This document shows, in pieces, positions 58,251-64,000 of a stretch of 64,000 nucleotides of DNA. Under the pieces are notes generated by a model. That model made no database searches and was not told the origin of the DNA. It saw only the letters and a program-made list of their open reading frames with translations. A program made the position numbers and the translations under genes. Origin of the DNA: an uncultured Aliiroseovarius sp. (lineage in GTDB: Bacteria > Pseudomonadota > Alphaproteobacteria > Rhodobacterales > Rhodobacteraceae); NCBI RefSeq assembly GCF_947492455.1, contig NZ_CANLNB010000002.1:248001-312000 (forward strand), given 5' to 3'. How positions within the stretch are numbered: the stretch's first letter is position 1; each line of letters begins with the position of its first letter.

Positions 58251-59627
58251 TTAGAAGAAGTCGATCGAGACCTGCAGCAGACGCTCTACCTCGGGCACGT
58301 CATCTGCCATGCAGAACAACGTCACCACATCGCCCTCGTCGATCCGGACCGAGCCCGCGGGCTTGACCACGGTCTCGCCCTTCATCAAAGCGCCCACAAG
58401 GACGCCCTCGGGAAAGTCCACATCACGGATCGCCTTGCCTGCGATGGGCGAGGTCGACAGCACCTGCGCCTCGATTACCTCGGCTTCCGCATCGCCCAGC
58501 GAATAGACCTCGCGCACTTTCCCGTGCCGGATGTGCCGCAGGATCGAACTGACCGTCTGTGTGCGCGGGTTGATATAAGCGTCGATGTTCAGAGGCTCCA
58601 TCAGCCCCACAAGCGTCGGGTCATTGACCAGAGCGATGGACATCGCACAGCCCTCGGCCTTGGCGCGGACCGAGGAAAGAAGGTTGACCTTATCGTCATC
58701 CGTCACCGCCAGAATGGCATCCGCACGCGGAACGCCCGCCTCTTTCATCAACTCGCGATTCATCCCGTCGCCATGCAAAACCACCGTACGTTCCAGCGTA
58801 TCTGCCGCGCGTTCTGCCACATCTCGGTTCAGCTCGATCACTTTGGCGCGGATGCGGTCGGTGCGGGTCTCAAGCTCGCGCGCAACGGCAAGCCCCACAT
58901 TGCCGCCACCAAGGATCACCACACGCTCCTGTCGTTTGGTCGACTTGCCGAAGACCTCAAGCGTGCGATTCACGTCATCTGTTTTTGTGAACACATAGAT
59001 CTGGTCGCCCGCAAACAGCTGGTCGCCGGGTTCGGGTGCAAACAGGCCTTTGTCGCGACGCACGCCGACCACGATGGCGCTGAGGGTGGAAAACAAGTCC
59101 GTCAACTGGCGCAGGGGCGTGTTCAGAACCGGGCAGTCGACGCCCAGCTGAATCCCCAACAGCTGAACCTTGCCGCCCATGAAGCTTTCAATATCGAAGG
59201 CCGAGGGCGCCTGAATACGCTTCAGAACCGCCTCGGCCACTTCACGTTCAGGGCTGATGACCACGTCGATCGGCAGGTGATCGCGACGATAGAGGTCGGC
59301 ATAAATGGCGTCCAAATAGCTTTGCGACCGGATGCGCGCGATCTTGCGCGGGATGGAAAAGACCGAATGCGCCACCTGACAGGTGACCATGTTCACCTCG
59401 TCCGAATAGGTCGCCGCGATGATCATATCCGCGTCGCGCGCATTGGCGCGGTCCAGCACGTCTGGGTGCGAGGCGTGACCCGCAATCCCCTGCACGTCCA
59501 GCGTATCGGTCGCGCGCGCCACCAGCTCGGGGTTGTTGTCCACAACGGTCACGTCGTTCTTTTCGCCCGAAAGGTGGCGGGCGATCTGCCACCCCACCTG
59601 CCCTGCACCGCAAATGATAACCTTCAT
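58251..59627 (-). CDS. trkA: Trk potassium transporter peripheral subunit TrkA
   Basis: The 458-residue protein has duplicated RCK modules: first Rossmann domain VIICGAGQVGWQIARHL, ending in a TrkA-C domain (~150-220), then a second VVILGGGNVGLAVARELE (~230) with its own TrkA-C domain (GVLVGALMKGETVVKPAGSVRIDEGDVVTLF). It binds NAD(H)/ATP and gates TrkH. It follows ntrX by 157 bp, the usual alphaproteobacterial arrangement. Confidence 0.96.
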   Translation of the reverse strand: MKVIICGAGQVGWQIARHLSGEKNDVTVVDNNPELVARATDTLDVQGIAGHASHPDVLDRANARDADMIIAATYSDEVNMVTCQVAHSVFSIPRKIARIRSQSYLDAIYADLYRRDHLPIDVVISPEREVAEAVLKRIQAPSAFDIESFMGGKVQLLGIQLGVDCPVLNTPLRQLTDLFSTLSAIVVGVRRDKGLFAPEPGDQLFAGDQIYVFTKTDDVNRTLEVFGKSTKRQERVVILGGGNVGLAVARELETRTDRIRAKVIELNRDVAERAADTLERTVVLHGDGMNRELMKEAGVPRADAILAVTDDDKVNLLSSVRAKAEGCAMSIALVNDPTLVGLMEPLNIDAYINPRTQTVSSILRHIRHGKVREVYSLGDAEAEVIEAQVLSTSPIAGKAIRDVDFPEGVLVGALMKGETVVKPAGSVRIDEGDVVTLFCMADDVPEVERLLQVSIDFF

Positions 59628-59784
59628 CCGGCTCTCCTTAGAACGCGGTCCTGCATCGTGTCAGGTGCCGCTTCGACCGCATGTGACATGCATCGTCCTG
59701 ACGAAGGGATGGCAGATGGGCGCGGCAGGGTCAATGGTCCCGGCCGCGAGGGAATGTGCATGCGCCCAAGCGGTTACAGCTTGA

Positions 59785-61209
59785 TCACGCGTCTGCGGCT
59801 TCTTCCTCTTCCCCAGCAACATAGGCCATCCGCGCGCCGGCTTTCGACCCGGTCACAACGCCCAGAGACTTCAGTTTGCGATGCAATGCGGACCGCTCCA
59901 TGCCAACGAAATTCGCAGTGCGCGAGATGTTGCCCCCGAAGCGGTTGATCTGCGTCAGCAGGTATTCCCGTTCGAACGCCTCGCGCGCTTCCCGCAAGGG
60001 CATCATTGCTAGCGCACCCGAGACCACAACGGCCTGATCCGCGGCCTCTTCGGCAGCCGCTTCCTGCCCCGGAAGCTCGGATGCCGTGATCGGGTCAGTT
60101 CCATCGCCCAAGATCAACGCCCGTTCGACCACATTCTTCAGCTGGCGCACGTTTCCGGGCCACTGCATCGTCTGCAGCATGGCCTGCGCATCCTCGGCCA
60201 ACTCGCGCAGCGGCAGGCCTTGCTCGGCATTGAACATCGAGATGAAATGCGCCGCCAGTTCGGGAATATCCTCACGCCGCTCGTCCAAAGGCGGCACGGC
60301 AATCGGCACAACGTTCAGCCGGTGATACAGCTCTTCCCGGAAGTTTCCAGCAGCGATCTCAGCCTGAAGATCACGGCTGGTGGACGACACCACCCGTAGA
60401 TCGACCGAGATCTTGTCGGCCCCTCCAACCCGCTGGAACCGCTGGTCCACCAGCACGCGCAGGATCTTTGATTGGGTCCCAATGGGCATATCGGCGACTT
60501 CGTCGAAGTAGATGACCCCGCCATGGGCCTCTTCCAGCAAGCCCGGTTCGATCCCGCGTTCGTCGCTTTCGCGGCCAAACAGAACCTCTTCCATGCGGTC
60601 CGCCTCGATCGAGGCGGAATTCACCACAACCAAAGGCGCGGACGCCCGGTCAGAATTCGCATGGATAAAGCGCGCGGCCAATTCTTTACCAACCCCGGCG
60701 GGACCAGTCAGCATCACACGACCATTGGACTTCGTGACCTTTTCAAGGTTAGATTTCAACGCCTTGAACGCCGAACTTTGTCCAACCATCTCGGACGGGA
60801 GGCTATCGCGGCGCTTGAGTTCAGTGTTCTCACGACGCAGGCGGCTTGTCTCCATCGCTCTTGTGATCACAACCATCAACTGGTCGATGTTGAAGGGCTT
60901 TTCAATGAAATCATAGGCACCCTGCTTGATCGCTGCGACCGCGATTTCGATATTCCCGTGGCCCGAAATGATCACCACCGGAACCTCGGGATGCTCGCGT
61001 TTGACCATCTTCAAGATGTCGATCCCGTCCATCGCGCTGTCTTTCAGCCAGATATCCAGGATCATCAGCGCCGGAAGCTCGGCCTTGACCTGTGCGATCG
61101 CCTCGTCCGAGGTGCCCGCCAAACGGGTCGTAAAGCCTTCATCTTCAAGGATATCTGAAATCAGTTCGCGGATGTCCCGTTCGTCATCAACAATCAGAAT
61201 ATCGCTCAT
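59785..61209 (-). CDS. ntrX: Nitrogen/redox response regulator NtrX, lacking the GAFTGA loop
   Basis: The 474-residue regulator has a receiver with phospho-Asp52 (LMILDIWLKDSAM), a AAA+ domain (Walker A LTGPAGVGKELAARF, Walker B VIYFDEVADMP) and a C-terminal Fis-type HTH (NISRTANFVGMERSALHRKL). Between LFGRE and the EEAHGG segment, where sigma-54 activators carry GAFTGA, this protein reads SDERGIEPGLL and is about four residues shorter. So it probably does not contact sigma-54. It overlaps ntrY by 4 bp. Confidence 0.95.
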   Translation of the reverse strand: MSDILIVDDERDIRELISDILEDEGFTTRLAGTSDEAIAQVKAELPALMILDIWLKDSAMDGIDILKMVKREHPEVPVVIISGHGNIEIAVAAIKQGAYDFIEKPFNIDQLMVVITRAMETSRLRRENTELKRRDSLPSEMVGQSSAFKALKSNLEKVTKSNGRVMLTGPAGVGKELAARFIHANSDRASAPLVVVNSASIEADRMEEVLFGRESDERGIEPGLLEEAHGGVIYFDEVADMPIGTQSKILRVLVDQRFQRVGGADKISVDLRVVSSTSRDLQAEIAAGNFREELYHRLNVVPIAVPPLDERREDIPELAAHFISMFNAEQGLPLRELAEDAQAMLQTMQWPGNVRQLKNVVERALILGDGTDPITASELPGQEAAAEEAADQAVVVSGALAMMPLREAREAFEREYLLTQINRFGGNISRTANFVGMERSALHRKLKSLGVVTGSKAGARMAYVAGEEEEAADA

Positions 61210-63500
61210 GTCGGTTCTCCTGTGGTTGCGGCTTTGGCATCGCGGGCCTTGCTACCTAACGGCAGGAAGATGCGGGCCATGGCGCCAAAATGAGCGCCGC
61301 CTCTTTCTTGTTCACTCTCAAAGACGGGCGCGTCTTCCAACGTCAGACGCCCGCCATGCTCTTCGATGATCTTCTTGACGATCGGCAGGCCCAAACCGGT
61401 GCCTTTCTCGCGCGTCGTCACATAGGGTTCAAACAGGCGGGCCCGGTCTTCGGGCAGCCCGATCCCGTTGTCGGCGACGGTGATGCATACCCCGCCATCC
61501 ACGTCGTCCATGGTCACCTGCACCTCGGGCGTATGCCCTTCTGGACGATCAATTTCATACAAGCTTTCAATGGCTTCCCCGGCGTTCTTGATCAAGTTTG
61601 TCAACGCCTGACCAATCATAGTCTGGTCGATCTCGATCAGGACGGGGTGGTCTACGATCTGCGATGTAAAGCGCACGCCTTCCTGCCCAGTTTCCTGCAA
61701 CAAAAGGATGTCGCGCAGAAGCTTGGTCAGGTCCGTTTCGCGCCGCTCAGGCTCGGGCATCCGCGCGAATTTCGAGAACTCGTCTACGATCCGACGCAGG
61801 TCGTTGGTCTGGCGCACAATCACGTCGGTGTATTGCTCCAACGCATCCACATCCACGCCATCGACCTTCGAGAACTTCCGCTTGATCCGCTCGGCGGACA
61901 GCTGGATCGGAGTGAGCGGATTCTTAATCTCATGCGCGATCCGCCGGGCGACATCGCCCCAGGCCGCCATCCGCTGGGCAGACACCAAATCTGTCACGTC
62001 ATCAAAGGCAATCACGTAGCCTTCAAGCCCGCCTTCGTCATTCCTACGCGTGGCGATGCGCACCAGCAGGTTTTCTTGTTTGCCATTGCGGGTCAGGCGC
62101 ATCTCTTGCTGGGCACTGGGCTGGCCCTGCGCAACGGCATCCAAAAGCGGCTGAAACTCTGGAACGACCAAAGACAACTCGTGCTCTTGGTCATTCTCGT
62201 CCCTCACATCCAGCAAAAGCTCGGCAGCACGGTTCAGGAACGTCACCTGCCCGTCGGCATTCAGACCAATCACCCCCCCTGTGACCGAGCTGAGCACACT
62301 GTCAAACAGACGTCGCCTGCGCTCGATCTGGTCGGTGTTTTCCAGCAAGCGATCGCGCTGCCCCTTCAGACGGCTGGTCATCTGGTTGAAGTAACGCCCC
62401 AGCATCGAGATCTCGTCGTCGCCCTCTTCCTCGATGACGCGCACATCCAGATCCCCGGCCCCAACGCGTTGCGCTGCGCTGGCCAGACGCCCCACGGGGC
62501 GCGACAGACGTTCGGCAAACCACATTCCCATCCAGATCGCGGCCAAGATCAGAATGGCGGCGAAGCCCAGATAAATCAGGCCAAACTGGAACAGACGTTG
62601 CCCACGTTGCGATTCAAGTTGATTGTAAACGCGCGCGGCCTCTTGCGTTTCGTCCACCAGATCCAGGATCTCGCCATTCACGTCGCGCGTCAAAAGGATG
62701 TAGTGATCCGAGAAGCCCTTCAGGCGGATCAACACGCGAAACTCGTTGATCTCCCAATCTTCGATCACCACGGCCTCGCCGTCTTCAGCTTTGGCAAATT
62801 GTGCGGGCGTAGGTTGTTCATAGTCGAACAGATAGGACCGCGTACCGCGCACCCGGATCGTCCCATCGCCCGAGATCACATAGGCCTCGCGCAGGCCGCG
62901 CTGAATACGCTCTTGTGCCTGCTGTAGAAGTTGCCCGACCTCGCCATCCGTCAGCAATAGCTGTGATCGCCGCTGTGCTTCTAAAAACACCTCGATGGCG
63001 CGCGCGTCTTGGATCAGACCGTCGCGGCTTTCTTCTTTATAGGCCTCAGCCGCTGCCCGCGAATTGCCCACCACTGTGCGCACCCGCTCGGAAAACCAGC
63101 CTTCAAGCCCCATATTCAAAGTCAGCATTGCAAAAATGGCCACAAGGATAGTCGGGCTAAGCGCAATGACCGCGAACACCCCAGTCAGACGTAGGTGCAA
63201 ACGAGAACCGGCGCTTTCCTTGCGGCGCGCGACGATCATGCGGCTGACACCGGCCAGCACAAACCCGGCGACCAAAATAACATAGATGAGGTCCGCAAGG
63301 ATGATCAGGCGAAGCGCGTTGCTGTCGGCGCCCTGCGCAAAGGGGCCAAGCGCCAAGAATGTGGTCACGGCCAAAATCGGCCCGAACACGATCATTCCAA
63401 ATGCGCCGTAAGAGCTGTACTTGCGCCAACGGCGCATCGACAGGTAACGCTCGTAATTCGACTTCCGCACCGCGCGCTGCGCCACTGTGCTCGCCCTCAT
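61206..63500 (-). CDS. ntrY: Sensor histidine kinase NtrY
   Basis: The 764-residue membrane kinase has about four N-terminal helices, a long periplasmic or extracytoplasmic loop, a HAMP domain (LSRPVGRLASAAQRVGAGDLDVRV, ~335-385), a PAS domain (RLFDSVLSSVTGGVIGLNADG), the H-box WGDVARRIAHEIKNPLTPIQLS and the ATPase motifs NLIKNAGEAIES, ITVADNGIGLPE and GTGLGLPIVKKIIEEHGG. It phosphorylates NtrX, and in some species redox-sensing haem is reported in the PAS. It precedes ntrX with an ATGA overlap. Confidence 0.96.
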   Translation of the reverse strand: MRASTVAQRAVRKSNYERYLSMRRWRKYSSYGAFGMIVFGPILAVTTFLALGPFAQGADSNALRLIILADLIYVILVAGFVLAGVSRMIVARRKESAGSRLHLRLTGVFAVIALSPTILVAIFAMLTLNMGLEGWFSERVRTVVGNSRAAAEAYKEESRDGLIQDARAIEVFLEAQRRSQLLLTDGEVGQLLQQAQERIQRGLREAYVISGDGTIRVRGTRSYLFDYEQPTPAQFAKAEDGEAVVIEDWEINEFRVLIRLKGFSDHYILLTRDVNGEILDLVDETQEAARVYNQLESQRGQRLFQFGLIYLGFAAILILAAIWMGMWFAERLSRPVGRLASAAQRVGAGDLDVRVIEEEGDDEISMLGRYFNQMTSRLKGQRDRLLENTDQIERRRRLFDSVLSSVTGGVIGLNADGQVTFLNRAAELLLDVRDENDQEHELSLVVPEFQPLLDAVAQGQPSAQQEMRLTRNGKQENLLVRIATRRNDEGGLEGYVIAFDDVTDLVSAQRMAAWGDVARRIAHEIKNPLTPIQLSAERIKRKFSKVDGVDVDALEQYTDVIVRQTNDLRRIVDEFSKFARMPEPERRETDLTKLLRDILLLQETGQEGVRFTSQIVDHPVLIEIDQTMIGQALTNLIKNAGEAIESLYEIDRPEGHTPEVQVTMDDVDGGVCITVADNGIGLPEDRARLFEPYVTTREKGTGLGLPIVKKIIEEHGGRLTLEDAPVFESEQERGGAHFGAMARIFLPLGSKARDAKAATTGEPT

Positions 63501-63585
63501 AAAATCTCTGTCCGCAGCCTCTTGCAGACAGTTGCCGCCAATGTGACTCGGATCTTGTGCCCGAATGCCACGCTATGTTGCTCTT

Positions 63586-64000
63586 TTACATCAACTTGCG
63601 ACGGCGTGTCACCTCGATTCCGAGCTCGGTGATCTTTTTGCGCAAGGTATTGCGGTTGATGCCTAGAAGATCAGCACATCTGGCCTGATTTCCACCCGTG
63701 GCGTCCAACGCGATTTCGATCAAAGGAAGCTCCATTTCCCGCAAAATGCGTTGATACAAGCCAGTTGGAGGCAACGCGCCGCCATGCAGATCGAAATATC
63801 GCTGCAGGTGTTGCGCGATCGTATCGGCCAGACGCCCATCGGCCATTTCCTGCCGAACCACGCCAGATCCCGAGGGGGCGCTGACCGCATGTCCGCCCGC
63901 GGCACCCAAAGCAACCTCGACTTCCGAGGCCGAGATATTGTCATCAACCCCGGTTACGGCCAGACGGCTGATCAGGTTCTCAAGCTCGCGCACATTTCCG
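63586..64000 (-). CDS. ntrC: Nitrogen regulator NtrC, C-terminal part only (window edge)
   Basis: The frame enters from the right edge and gives about 137 C-terminal residues. [16 protein letters not shown] is the end of the AAA+ domain, and [41 protein letters not shown] is the Fis-type HTH. Gene order ntrC-ntrY-ntrX is typical of alphaproteobacteria. Whether this NtrC keeps GAFTGA cannot be seen because that part lies outside the window. Confidence 0.93.
   Translation of the reverse strand, partial: GNVRELENLISRLAVTGVDDNISASEVEVALGAAGGHAVSAPSGSGVVRQEMADGRLADTIAQHLQRYFDLHGGALPPTGLYQRILREMELPLIEIALDATGGNQARCADLLGINRNTLRKKITELGIEVTRRRKLM

Noticed and set aside
58029-59948. A 639-codon plus-strand frame opposite trkH-trkA
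   Set aside because: Antisense shadow spanning two real genes; it also runs through their intergenic gap without any start signal.

Overview
The window reads as a piece of a Rhodobacterales (Roseobacter-group) alphaproteobacterial chromosome. The evidence is high-GC codon use, a ctrA-sciP pair, a ntrY-ntrX-trkA-trkH-hfq-hflX cluster, a class II DAHP synthase, lpxI instead of lpxH, and many families typical of that order. Genes are dense on both strands, usually 0-150 bp apart, with frequent 4-bp start/stop overlaps. I see no tRNA or rRNA gene, CRISPR array, insertion sequence or prophage. XerD is the housekeeping recombinase.

Layout. 1-5.1 kb: amino-acid ABC binding protein (cut by the window edge), a GlxA-type regulator with an overlapping acetyltransferase gene, DAHP synthase and a PAS protein. 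5.2-7.3 kb: yicC-gmk-gamma carbonic anhydrase. 7.3-8.4 kb: a lower-GC patch with an unrecognised membrane-anchored coiled-coil gene. 8.4-12.7 kb: peroxiredoxin, lipA, hpt with a tiny membrane-protein gene, a COQ10-like protein, a DUF1304 protein and xerD. 12.7-16.2 kb: a secreted protein of unknown function with a 45-residue membrane protein upstream, divergent from aroK-aroB. 16.2-20.5 kb: CBS/site-2 protease, ssb, lytic transglycosylase, monooxygenase, VOC protein and its probable AraC regulator. 20.6-27.4 kb: miaA, then pyrH-frr-uppS-cdsA-dxr-rseP. 27.4-32.5 kb: oxyR/katG, then aroQ-luxR. 32.5-36.4 kb: rpsB-tsf and a pseudouridine kinase/glycosidase pair. 36.4-38.8 kb: ctrA, sciP, mnmA. 38.8-45.1 kb: bamA-ompH-fabZ-lpxA-lpxI-lpxB on the minus strand. 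45.2-54.8 kb: mfd, a membrane protein, hemB, a SYLF lipoprotein, a 3-hydroxyisobutyrate-dehydrogenase-like enzyme and a penicillin acylase homologue. 55-64 kb: hflX, hfq, trkH, trkA, ntrX, ntrY and the end of ntrC.

How the parts work together. Envelope biogenesis dominates: undecaprenyl and CDP-diacylglycerol synthesis, MEP-pathway isoprenoids, lipid A, outer-membrane protein assembly and regulated proteolysis. Shikimate genes sit at three separate places (aroG-II, aroK-aroB, aroQ). Oxidative stress is covered by peroxiredoxin and OxyR/KatG, cell-cycle control by CtrA/SciP, and nitrogen/redox and K+ control by NtrYX/NtrC and Trk.

Most unusual points: (1) a region after aroQ-luxR holding a Trp-rich mini-ORF, mutually exclusive RNA pairings and a terminator, with no co-directional gene behind it; (2) a perfect terminator hairpin between bamA and ompH whose loop contains the likely ompH GTG start; (3) hflX apparently starting at a CTG that overlaps the hfq stop; (4) the rseP-bamA-lpx supercluster split by what looks like one 17.8-kb inversion; (5) a LuxR solo with altered pocket residues and a NtrX lacking GAFTGA; (6) two tiny membrane-protein genes; (7) dyad operators in the promoters of the GlxA regulator and VOC genes. 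Functional calls rest on motifs read by eye, not on searches.
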